Of a DNA stretch of 8,016 nucleotides, positions 1-6,618 are shown piece after piece. Positions within the stretch are counted from its first letter, which is position 1. Each line of letters opens with the position of its first letter. The DNA comes from an uncultured Sphingomonadales bacterium (GTDB lineage: Bacteria; Pseudomonadota; Alphaproteobacteria; Sphingomonadales; Sphingomonadaceae). Below the pieces are notes generated by a model. That model made no database searches. It saw nothing but the letters and a program-made list of their open reading frames with translations, and had not been told where the DNA came from. The stretch is taken from assembly GCA_937898535.1 (NCBI GenBank), contig CALDKP010000243.1:1-8016 (forward strand). The letters run 5' to 3'. Both the position numbers and the translations under genes were made by a program.

Positions 1-208
1 ACGCGCCACCTTTCAACACTCGGCCTGATCGCGTAATCTGGACACTTACATTCGCGTCCCGCACAGGTTCTGAATGACAGAAGCTGTGATGGATTTGCTT
101 CTGGACTGTTATTGAAGGGTAAACAGGCGCGTCATTTACACCTCGCGCCTTAACCATGTTTTGAAACAATCCCCGCGACAGGCTCTCGTCAGCCCCGCGC
201 CCCGGGGT
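1..208. other. Left flank with no recognisable gene
   Basis: I recognise no gene here. Base composition is about 45-57% GC in its first 180 bases, clearly lower than the 65-78% of the adjoining 240-480 stretch. On the minus strand an ATG at 157-155 opens a frame that stays open for 52 codons to the window edge. It has no convincing Shine-Dalgarno sequence and its product matches no family I know, so it could be the start of a gene lying to the left or simply chance. The sequence does not continue the hydantoinase-B domain of the neighbouring gene in any minus-strand frame that I checked, so it probably lies beyond a break in that gene. Confidence 0.3.
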
Positions 209-217
209 CTAGCCTGT
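178..217. repeat. Inverted repeat around the 5-oxoprolinase stop codon
   Basis: ACAGGCT at 178-184 is exactly inverted as AGCCTGT at 211-217, enclosing a very GC-rich 26-base core that contains the palindrome CCCCGGGG at 200-207. The right arm overlaps the TAG stop (211-209) of the minus-strand gene. It could fold into a stem-loop just at the gene end, but no T-run follows on the minus strand, so a normal intrinsic terminator is not well supported. It may instead mark the junction where the gene was cut. Confidence 0.35.
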
Positions 218-2536
218 GGGCGCCAACAGGGCCTCGCGCGCCAGCGTGCGGCCATCGCGCGCATCGCCCCGCGCGGCGATGATCCGCGCCACGCTCTCCC
301 CCATCGAGCCGAGGTGCACCGGCATATGGGGGGCATTGGCGACCAACCGCCCGGCCGCATCGAACAACGCGCAGGAAAAGTCGAGCCGCTCGCGGATGTT
401 GACCGAACTGGCGGTGCGGGCCAGCGCCGCGCCCATTTCCTCGGCGATGGCCATGAACAGGCCACCCATGATTTCCAAGCGGACGGGGTCAACTTCTGTT
501 CCCACCACGCCGCCCGTCCTACGCGCCGTAGATCGCGACAACATCAAATTGCCGATGGCATCAACCGCGACCTTCCAGCCCGGCTCGACAATCGTCGTCG
601 AAACCGGATCAATGATGATGGCTGGGCCAATTGCTGAAAATCCAGCGGCCAGAGCGCTTCGGTCATATAATGGCGCATCATATTGCGCGCCGGCCATAAA
701 GCACGAGACGTCCTTAATCGGCAGATTGGAACCGGCGGATCGCGCAAAGTGGATGTCGGCATCAAATGCACTCGCATGAATGGCCTCCACCCGAACCATT
801 TCGACGACCAAAGCTTTATCGCTGACGAAACCAAATTGGCTGCTGTGGCGTGCCTCAAACGCCGCCTGCATCGCGGTCACATCGCCAAACGGTATCTCAA
901 TACTGCTATCGGTCCCCACATAACGGATATGCACAGTCGCTTCGCTGCTGATGTCGCCATCAACGCCCTGCGCGCGCAATTCTGCTTCCGCTTCGACCGA
1001 AAGGCTTTGCACAATGGGGCCAAGCGTTGCCTGTTCCAGCGCGTCGCCAAATGTGCGCTCGCGGATCGCCCGCCGATCCGCGAGGCCCATGCCATAAGCC
1101 GACAGTACCCCCGCCAGCGGATGAATCATCACACGGTCCATGCCAAGCGCATCCGCCACCAAACAGGCATGCTGCCCGCCTGCCCCGCCAAAGCAGGCCA
1201 AGGTATAACGGGTCACATCATGCCCGCGCTCGATGGAGATTTTCTTGATCGCATTGGCCATGTTGGCCACCGCAATCGCAACGAAACCTTCGGCAATTTC
1301 CTCCGCGCGCATCTGCTTTGCGGTCGCGGCGGCAACATCCACGACAAGCGCTTCAAATGTATCGCGCACCACGTCGGCATCAAGCGGCTGGTTGCCGTTG
1401 GGTCCAAATATGTTTGGGAAATGCGCAGGAGCGATCTTACCCAGCATGACGTTGCAATCCGTCACCGTCAGCGGCCCACCACGGCGGTAACAGGCAGGAC
1501 CGGGCACAGCGCCTGCCGAATGTGGCCCAACCTGAAAACGGGCGCCGTCAAACGTGCAGATTGAACCACCACCCGCGGCAACGGTATGGATCCGCATCAT
1601 CGGCGCTCTTATCCGCACGCCTGCGACCATCGTTTCGCTTTCGCGTTCATAATGTCCGGCATAATGCGACACATCGGTGGACGTGCCACCCATGTCAAAA
1701 CCGATGATATCTTTAATGCCCGCCTGTGCCGCCGTTTTCGCCATGCCGACAATGCCGCCCGCGGGACCAGACAAGATAGCATCTTTGCCGCGAAAGCTAT
1801 CGCTGCTCGTCAAGCCGCCATTGGATTGCATGAACAACGCCGATATGTTGCCGCCAGCGTCGGCCTTCAACTGCTCAACATATTGCCGCAACACGGGCGA
1901 TAAATAGGCATCGACCAACGTCGTATCGCCGCGCCCGACCAGCTTGATCAGGGGCGCAATGATATGGCTAACCGAAATTTGGGGAAAGCCGATTTCGCCC
2001 GCGATCTCCGCCAGTCGCTGTTCATGCTGGGTATAAAGATAACCATGCATCAAGACGATAGCGAGCGCGCGATATCCCGCATCATACGCCGCTTCCAGGC
2101 CCGTCCGCGCAGCATCTTCATCCAACGGCGTTAGCACGTCGCCCTTGGCATTGATTCGCTCGTCAATCTCAATAACTTTGCCGTGCAATGGCTCGGGCGG
2201 TTCGATGTGCCGCACGAATAATTTGGGCCGCTCTTGATAGCCAATCCGCAGCGCGTCGCCAAAACCCCGCGTAATGGCAAGGCACGTGGGCTCGCCCTTA
2301 TGCTCAAGCAAAGCGTTGGTTGCGACCGTGGTGCCGATCCGCATTTCAACGGGCGGCAATGGGCCATCGGATATGCCGGTAATCATCCGAACCGCAGCGA
2401 TAGCGGCGTCGCGATAGTGTTCGGGATTTTCCGACAAAAGCTTGACGGTTTCGATTGCGCCATCGAGCGAACGGCCAATCACATCGGTAAATGTCCCGCC
2501 GCGATCAACCCAGAACTGCCAGTTACGTGAATCCAT
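209..2536 (-). CDS. 5-oxoprolinase / hydantoinase A-B fusion, truncated in the B domain
   Basis: This is a member of the hydantoinase/5-oxoprolinase family, cytoplasmic enzymes that use ATP to open cyclic amides such as 5-oxo-L-proline (giving glutamate) or hydantoins. The A domain is complete. It has an N-terminal phosphate loop (VDRGGTFTD, residues 10-18), IGTTVATNALLEHKG (67-81), SGPAGGI (256-262), a second phosphate motif DMGGTSTDV (281-289), GPACY (346-350) and FGGAGGQHAC (449-458). A short linker leads at about residue 683 into the start of a HyuB domain, recognised by PHMPVHLGSMGESV near residues 754-767. A fused A+B arrangement is typical of 5-oxoprolinases of about 1200 residues. Here only about 92 B-domain residues remain before a non-homologous tail (TLAREALLAPTG) and a TAG. 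The ATG at 2536 places the first phosphate motif at the usual position; the Shine-Dalgarno is weak. GC content jumps in the B part. Activity without B is doubtful. The substrate cannot be fixed from sequence alone. Confidence 0.85.
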   Translation of the reverse strand: MDSRNWQFWVDRGGTFTDVIGRSLDGAIETVKLLSENPEHYRDAAIAAVRMITGISDGPLPPVEMRIGTTVATNALLEHKGEPTCLAITRGFGDALRIGYQERPKLFVRHIEPPEPLHGKVIEIDERINAKGDVLTPLDEDAARTGLEAAYDAGYRALAIVLMHGYLYTQHEQRLAEIAGEIGFPQISVSHIIAPLIKLVGRGDTTLVDAYLSPVLRQYVEQLKADAGGNISALFMQSNGGLTSSDSFRGKDAILSGPAGGIVGMAKTAAQAGIKDIIGFDMGGTSTDVSHYAGHYERESETMVAGVRIRAPMMRIHTVAAGGGSICTFDGARFQVGPHSAGAVPGPACYRRGGPLTVTDCNVMLGKIAPAHFPNIFGPNGNQPLDADVVRDTFEALVVDVAAATAKQMRAEEIAEGFVAIAVANMANAIKKISIERGHDVTRYTLACFGGAGGQHACLVADALGMDRVMIHPLAGVLSAYGMGLADRRAIRERTFGDALEQATLGPIVQSLSVEAEAELRAQGVDGDISSEATVHIRYVGTDSSIEIPFGDVTAMQAAFEARHSSQFGFVSDKALVVEMVRVEAIHASAFDADIHFARSAGSNLPIKDVSCFMAGAQYDAPLYDRSALAAGFSAIGPAIIIDPVSTTIVEPGWKVAVDAIGNLMLSRSTARRTGGVVGTEVDPVRLEIMGGLFMAIAEEMGAALARTASSVNIRERLDFSCALFDAAGRLVANAPHMPVHLGSMGESVARIIAARGDARDGRTLAREALLAPTG

Positions 2537-2634
2537 CTGCGCCGACTAACCGCTGGCATAGTTTCGTGCCATTAAAATCGCTTCACATGAATGGCGCACA
2601 GGCATACGGTCCGCAGCAAATAGATGGAGAGTTT
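2537..2634. promoter_or_regulatory. Divergent intergenic region between the 5-oxoprolinase and DUF885 genes
   Basis: The 98 bases must carry the start signals for both divergent genes unless they are transcribed from elsewhere. A TAAAAT box at 2573-2578 resembles a -10 element for the rightward gene, but no good -35 lies 16-18 bases upstream. An imperfect inverted repeat pairs GTGCCATT (2566-2573) with AATGGCGCAC (2590-2599), with a two-base bulge, and overlaps that box. It could be an operator or a leader hairpin. GGAG at 2626-2629 is the ribosome binding site of the DUF885 gene, five bases before its ATG. Confidence 0.3.
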
Positions 2635-4467
2635 ATGAAAAGCATTTTGAAAATGGGTGTCGCGACCGTCTGTGCCAACCTGATTTTGCCAGCCACCGCT
2701 ATATACGCCCAAACACCGACAACGTCCGTCGGCATGGCCAGCGAAGATGCGCGGCTAACTGCATTTCTGGATGCAGAATTCAGCGAATATCTCAAGCAAC
2801 AGCCCCAAGTGGCAACGCGCCTTGGTCTCAAGGACGGCGGCGACCGCTGGAATGATATCAGCGACAAAGCGGCCGTTGAACAGGTCAAATGGCGTCAGGC
2901 AAGCGTCGCCCGCATGAAAGCCGCATTCAACCGCGCCGACCTTTCGCCCGAAGCACAGGTGAATTTCGACATCTGGGCGTTGGAAGCAGAACGCGCCGTC
3001 ATGAGTGAAGCGAACCGGATGTACCGTCCGCCTTTCTACTCGCGCCTCTATTCGGTGCATAGCCAGCTGGCGGACTTTTTGGTCAACACCCATGGGGTCG
3101 CCGACGCCACGGACCTCAAAAATTACATCGCCCGGTTGCGCGGCATGCCTGCGGTGCTGGACATGGCGATTGAACGCACGCAAGCGAGCGAACGCGCTGG
3201 CATTCTCGCACCCAAATTTCAGGTCGAGTCCGTCATTTCCGGGAGCGAGAAGCTCACCAGCGGCGCGCCATTCACAACCGGACCAGACTCGGCGCTTTGG
3301 GCAGATGTTCAGGCAAAGACCGAAGCATTGGTGACGGCGGGCAAAATCTCGCGTGTTGATGCGGACGCCATGCTTGCCGAAGCGCGTGCAGCCATTCTTG
3401 ACCTGAAGCCTGCTTATGGTCGCGTAATTGCATGGGGCAAGGCAAGCTTGCCAGCGGCGCCAAGCGGCCGCGTTGGCGCCATCTCGCTTCCCGGCGGTGC
3501 GGACTATTACGCCAACGAACTGAAGCTGAATACGACAACGGACTATACCGCGGACCAAATTCACAAAATTGGTCTTCAGGAAGTTGCCCGCATTGAAGCG
3601 GAACAGGACGCCCTGGCGCAACAGGCAGGGTTCAAGGACCGCAGCGCTTTTTATGCTGGGCGCGCGAAGCTATATCCGCCAAAGCCTTTTGACGACGCCG
3701 CGCGCGCCGAATATCTCGCCACCGCAAATGCCTTTGTCGCCAAAACGCGCACGCTGTTGCCAGCCTATTTCGGCATGACGCCAGCTTTCCGCATTGAAGT
3801 GGTGCGCGAACCAGCGTTCAGCGAGGTAGCCGGCGGTGCCGCGCACGCGTCTGCACCAAGCCCCGATGGCAAGCGCCCCGCCCGCACCTATGTGCACCTC
3901 GTCGGTACGACCCCCGATCCGGCGGCGCTGTACACGCTGATGTGTCATGAAGCGGTTCCAGGGCACAACACCCAGGGCGATATTCAAGTGCGCCAGCAAG
4001 GCGGGCCCAAATTCCGTTCGGTCACTGGCTATGTCGCGTTTGGCGAAGGCTGGGGACTATATGCTGAAGCATTGTGTAAGGAAATGAATGCGTTTCCGGA
4101 CATTGCGGCGGATTTCATGCGGCTGGATGCAGAGCTGTTCCGTGCAGCGCGTCTCGTCACCGATACCGGCATCCACGCGCTGGGTTGGACCGAAGACCAA
4201 GCGGTCACCTATATGAACACGACGGGCCGCCAGCCGATTGAACGGTCACGTTCCGAAGTACGCCGCTATATCACGCTGCCCGGGCAAGCCACGGGCTACA
4301 AGATCGGCATGCTCAAGATCATGGCGGAGCGCAAAAAGGCAGAGGCCGCGCTTGGGACGAAATTCGACATCAAGGGTTTCCACGACCTTCTGATCGCGTC
4401 GGGTTCGCAACCCTTGTCCATCCTGGAACGCCGCGTCGATGAATGGATCGCCGCGCGGGCAAAATAA
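2635..4467 (+). CDS. Secreted DUF885 family protein, predicted zinc metallopeptidase-like
   Basis: This 610-residue protein belongs to the DUF885 family, typical for its length and common as an exported protein in sphingomonads and other bacteria. A signal peptide spans roughly residues 1-25 (MKSILK followed by a hydrophobic stretch, cleavage near IYA-QTP), so it should act in the periplasm or outside. Metal-site motifs are HEAVPGH at 438-444 (an HExxPGH variant of HExxH) and FGEGWGLYAE at 469-478, whose first Glu (E471) is the likely third ligand. The C-terminal family signature PGQA sits at 549-552. These make it look like a gluzincin-type peptidase, but the substrate is unknown. ATG 2635 was chosen over the upstream in-frame extension from 2491. 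It is preceded by GGAG at five bases and gives the signal peptide directly, and the longer start would overlap the divergent gene. It appears to be transcribed alone. Confidence 0.88.
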   Translation: MKSILKMGVATVCANLILPATAIYAQTPTTSVGMASEDARLTAFLDAEFSEYLKQQPQVATRLGLKDGGDRWNDISDKAAVEQVKWRQASVARMKAAFNRADLSPEAQVNFDIWALEAERAVMSEANRMYRPPFYSRLYSVHSQLADFLVNTHGVADATDLKNYIARLRGMPAVLDMAIERTQASERAGILAPKFQVESVISGSEKLTSGAPFTTGPDSALWADVQAKTEALVTAGKISRVDADAMLAEARAAILDLKPAYGRVIAWGKASLPAAPSGRVGAISLPGGADYYANELKLNTTTDYTADQIHKIGLQEVARIEAEQDALAQQAGFKDRSAFYAGRAKLYPPKPFDDAARAEYLATANAFVAKTRTLLPAYFGMTPAFRIEVVREPAFSEVAGGAAHASAPSPDGKRPARTYVHLVGTTPDPAALYTLMCHEAVPGHNTQGDIQVRQQGGPKFRSVTGYVAFGEGWGLYAEALCKEMNAFPDIAADFMRLDAELFRAARLVTDTGIHALGWTEDQAVTYMNTTGRQPIERSRSEVRRYITLPGQATGYKIGMLKIMAERKKAEAALGTKFDIKGFHDLLIASGSQPLSILERRVDEWIAARAK

Positions 4468-4476
4468 GACGGCACT

Positions 4477-4617
4477 TTAATGATAGCGGGGGTGCCATCC
4501 CGGTGGAGTCTCGTCGGGCAGGTTTTTGAAGGCGTGGGGGCGCTTATTCTGTGCGAGGAAGTCAGCGACTAGCTCTTGCAAAAACATGGCCAGAACTACA
4601 AATTCTCCACAAGCCAT
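4477..4617 (-). CDS. Doubtful small ORF (46 aa) downstream of tRNA-Ser
   Basis: I do not recognise this reading frame. It starts (ATG 4617) 18 bases beyond the tRNA 3' end and runs away from it on the same strand, ending at TAA 4479-4477. There is no Shine-Dalgarno in front of it, and it is open upstream through the tRNA, which is common for tRNA-Ser in this frame. The second half (from about LQELVADFLAQNKRPHAF to the end) has third-position GC near 68%, similar to real genes in this window, and reads like a protein tail. It could be the remains of a gene whose 5' part was lost next to the tRNA, or chance. Confidence 0.2.
   Translation of the reverse strand: MACGEFVVLAMFLQELVADFLAQNKRPHAFKNLPDETPPGWHPRYH
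4499..4527 (+). terminator. Weak candidate terminator after the DUF885 gene
   Basis: CCCG at 4499-4502 can pair with CGGG at 4515-4518, followed a few bases later by TTTTT at 4523-4527. The stem is only four pairs with a 12-base loop, so it is weak. A competing repeat, GGCAC 4471-4475 with GTGCC 4492-4496, lies right after the stop codon. The remaining spacer to the tRNA (about 4528-4634) shows no other site I can support. Confidence 0.2.
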
Positions 4618-4634
4618 GGAAGTAATTGACAATC

Positions 4635-4724
4635 TGGCGGAGACGGTGGGATTCGAACCCACGATAGAGTCACCCCTATACACACTTTCCAGGCGTGCGC
4701 CTTCGACCACTCGGCCACGTCTCC
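4635..4724 (-). tRNA. tRNA-Ser (anticodon GGA)
   Basis: Read on the minus strand, this is a complete type II tRNA. The acceptor stem GGAGACG (4724-4718) pairs with CGTCTCC (4645-4639). A D arm contains GCC-GAGUGGUCGAA-GGC. The anticodon stem CACGC/GTGTG encloses the loop CTGGAAA, with anticodon GGA at 4690-4688. A long variable arm forms the helix ATAG/CTAT, as expected for serine. The T arm is GTGGG-TTCGAAT-CCCAC. The discriminator is G (4638) and the CCA end is genomically encoded (4637-4635). It decodes UCC and UCU codons. It is transcribed away from the divergent cyclophilin gene, and any 3' trailer would enter the spacer toward the DUF885 gene. Confidence 0.97.
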
Positions 4725-4803
4725 GCATTCCCCTAAGGGACGCACGCCCCTAGCCGCTCCTTTCCGCTTTCGCAAGGCACAGTGATTTGCCATAACCTTA
4801 TTG
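4725..4803. promoter_or_regulatory. Divergent promoter region of tRNA-Ser and the cyclophilin gene
   Basis: Seventy-nine bases separate two divergent genes. On the minus strand a TTGCGA hexamer followed after 17 bases by TAGGGG lies upstream of the tRNA and is a possible but poor promoter. On the plus strand CATAAC at 4791-4796 resembles a -10 box placed so close to the ATG at 4804 that the transcript could be leaderless, in keeping with the absence of a Shine-Dalgarno. The -35 region is unconvincing. Confidence 0.25.
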
Positions 4804-5724
4804 ATGAAAAGATATCTGCCCCTGTTCGCCAGCGCCGCGATCTGCGCCGCTCTCCCCGCCTCTGCGCAGGAGGCCAAAACTTATCCCGCGCCTTCGGAGA
4901 TTGTGGCGGCGGCCAAGGCGGACGACTGGGTTGCCATCGCGCCGTCGGATGTATTGGTGATGGACCTGGCCCCCGATTCGAAAGGCAAGTCCCGCCGCGT
5001 TGTCATTCAACTGATGCCTGCGCCATTCAGCCAAGGTTGGATCAGCAATATCCGCAAGTTAGCAGCCGCACATTGGTGGGATGGCACTAGCATCAACCGC
5101 GTGCAGGACAATTATGTCGTGCAATGGGGCGATGCGACCGAGAAGAAGGCTTTGCCGGACGGGCTGGCCACCGTCGGGGCCAAGGATTATGTCACCCCTG
5201 ACTGGCCGACCAAGGATTGGATTTTGGCCCGGGCAGACGGAAGGCCAGACGCCTACGCGGGGGGCCATGGCTTCTATCTTGGCTGGCCGCTGGCACAAGG
5301 CCGTGAGGGGCTTTGGCCCGTGCACTGCTACGGCATGGTCGGCGTTGGCCGTAACCTCTCACCTGACACCGGCACGGGAGCGGAACTCTACACCGTTATC
5401 GGTCACGCGCCGCGGCATTTGGACCGCAACATCGCGCTGGTCGGACGGGTGATCGACGGCATCGAACATATGTCCAGCCTGCCACGCGGCACGGGTGCGC
5501 TTGGTTTCTATGAGAAGGAAGAAGAGCGCGTGCCGATACTGTCGGTGCGGCTTGGCACTGCAGCAAAGGACGTGCCTGCGTTCGAATATCTCGCAACCGA
5601 TAGCGACAGCTTTGCAGCCTATGCCGACGCGCGCGCCAACCGGCGGGACGCCTTTTTCAACATCCCTGCTGGCGGCGCAGACATTTGCAACATTCCGGTC
5701 CCGATACGGCGGAAAGCCAACTAG
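4804..5724 (+). CDS. Periplasmic cyclophilin-type peptidylprolyl cis-trans isomerase
   Basis: This 306-residue protein catalyses proline cis-trans isomerisation during folding of exported proteins. It starts with a signal peptide (MKRYLPLF..., residues 1-21, cleavage after ASA), so it acts in the periplasm. The cyclophilin core shows DGTSINRVQDNYVVQWGD at 93-110. This lines up with the human cyclophilin A segment carrying catalytic Arg55, Phe60 and Gln63: here R99, Y104 and Q107. A later stretch including LDRNIALVGRVIDGI matches the family's C-terminal strand. The protein is longer than a minimal cyclophilin, with an insertion of about 80 residues after the core and a C-terminal tail of unknown role. 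A TTG directly precedes the ATG; I prefer ATG 4804. No Shine-Dalgarno is visible. It stands alone between a divergent tRNA gene and a convergent gene. The family call is solid; several binding-pocket residues differ. Confidence 0.85.
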   Translation: MKRYLPLFASAAICAALPASAQEAKTYPAPSEIVAAAKADDWVAIAPSDVLVMDLAPDSKGKSRRVVIQLMPAPFSQGWISNIRKLAAAHWWDGTSINRVQDNYVVQWGDATEKKALPDGLATVGAKDYVTPDWPTKDWILARADGRPDAYAGGHGFYLGWPLAQGREGLWPVHCYGMVGVGRNLSPDTGTGAELYTVIGHAPRHLDRNIALVGRVIDGIEHMSSLPRGTGALGFYEKEEERVPILSVRLGTAAKDVPAFEYLATDSDSFAAYADARANRRDAFFNIPAGGADICNIPVPIRRKAN

Positions 5725-5771
5725 GCCGTTTCCTCCGCCATCGGTTAAAAACGGTTTTTCTTAAAACGGCC
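5724..5771. terminator. Hairpin spacer between convergent genes, probable bidirectional terminator
   Basis: GGCCGTTT (5724-5731) is perfectly inverted as AAACGGCC (5764-5771). Inside it AAAAA-CGG-TTTTT forms a small A/T hairpin that gives T-runs in both directions. The cyclophilin gene ends in the left arm and the convergent Mic60-like gene ends at 5782, so one structure could stop transcription from both sides. The outer loop is long and the inner stem A/T-only, so strength is uncertain. Confidence 0.5.
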
Positions 5772-5781
5772 GACCCGCAAC

Positions 5782-6618
5782 TTACGGGTTTGGAACCGGA
5801 ACGTCCAATGGCGCGGTCTGAACCGGAGGCGCGACGATGACGGGCACCGCTACGGGTCGAAGGATGGCGACCTGTTCAAGCCGGTCGAGCGCTTTACGCG
5901 CATCGCTGAAACGTTTCGCCCGGGCCATCCATGATTGCGCGATGGATGCTCCGGGCAACGCCGCAACTTCCTCAACAGCGAGGTCAAGTTTCCCCGCATC
6001 AACCAGCGCTTCAGCGCGGATCAGCCGTTCATTCGGTGCGAGTGATGGTCCGCTTTCTTTGCGCAGCACGAACAGTTCCGACAATTCCCGCTTCACGGTC
6101 GCCCACGCGCTGTCGTCTCGATTGCCCGTCAAAAGCACCGGCGCAAGTCCGCGCAGTTCGGTTTTTAACGTATCAATCGTGACCGGTGCTTGCCCTGCAG
6201 ATAATACCGCCGCGACAGATTGCGGCTGGGTGGCGCCAAAACGCAGGCGCAACTGTTCGGCAAGATTGCCCAGCGGCGCACCCTTATCTATCGCACCCCG
6301 CACTGCATAAATGAGCAGCAACCCATCGGCGCGCGCGACTTCGGGCGAGAGCATATTGAGCGATGGGTAGTTTGGAACCATTTGGTCCGTAACCGGCTGT
6401 GCGATACCATTAGCATCGGTGGCGGCCACATTGCCCACTGCCCCAGTAGATGACTCGGCCGCCGCCGGGGCATCAGATGGCGTGAGAAAGCCATATGTGT
6501 CGGCGATCACATAGGCGACAATCGCGCCGCCCACAAAGGCACACAAAATAAGCAGCATGATGTGCTTGAATGTGAATCCACGGCGTGATGTCGCGGTCGC
6601 TGTTTGAAAATCGGTCAT
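5782..6618 (-). CDS. Short mitofilin/Mic60-like inner-membrane protein
   Basis: This 278-residue protein has one N-terminal membrane helix (about residues 20-39, after the basic cytoplasmic start MTDFQTATATSRRGF). Next comes a linker rich in Ala, Ser and Pro to about residue 95, and then a soluble, probably periplasmic, region. Residues about 100-254 resemble the C-terminal mitofilin domain of alphaproteobacterial Mic60. Examples are LIYAVRGAIDKGAP at 102-115, WATVKRELSELFVLR at 172-186, and RAEALVDAGKLDLAVEEV followed by ALPGA at 201-224. Position supports this: Mic60 genes of alphaproteobacteria are known to lie next to hemD, and this ATG overlaps the hemD stop as ATGA. A Shine-Dalgarno (AGGAG) precedes the start. 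Known Mic60 proteins have a long coiled coil that I do not see here, so it is a short divergent form. By homology it would help shape membranes; function here is inferred. The Pro-rich tail ends in VPVPNP. Confidence 0.7.
   Translation of the reverse strand: MTDFQTATATSRRGFTFKHIMLLILCAFVGGAIVAYVIADTYGFLTPSDAPAAAESSTGAVGNVAATDANGIAQPVTDQMVPNYPSLNMLSPEVARADGLLLIYAVRGAIDKGAPLGNLAEQLRLRFGATQPQSVAAVLSAGQAPVTIDTLKTELRGLAPVLLTGNRDDSAWATVKRELSELFVLRKESGPSLAPNERLIRAEALVDAGKLDLAVEEVAALPGASIAQSWMARAKRFSDARKALDRLEQVAILRPVAVPVIVAPPVQTAPLDVPVPNP

Noticed and set aside
1..157. A minus-strand frame open from ATG 157 to the window edge as a real gene
   Set aside because: It has no ribosome binding site and no recognisable family, and 52 open codons can occur by chance. 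It is noted in the flank entry instead.
161..779. Overlapping plus-strand frames at 161-637 and 216-779
   Set aside because: Both lie antisense to the B-domain and linker part of the 5-oxoprolinase gene, whose frame carries the conserved HyuB signature. The GC-rich stretch explains the lack of stops.
683..1564. A 293-codon plus-strand open frame opposite the 5-oxoprolinase gene
   Set aside because: It is rich in Arg, His and Cys, has no recognisable motif or ribosome binding site, and lies fully antisense to a gene with clear family motifs. Such frames are a by-product of GC-biased codons.
2755..3621. A 288-codon minus-strand open frame opposite the DUF885 gene
   Set aside because: It has an antisense composition typical of shadow frames, with no motif and no start signal. 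The plus-strand gene is well supported here.
4526..4877. Three reading frames crossing the tRNA (4526-4753 plus, 4477-4728 minus, 4596-4877 minus)
   Set aside because: They contain translated tRNA sequence such as AETVGFEPTIESP, a well-known false protein produced by tRNA-Ser and similar genes.
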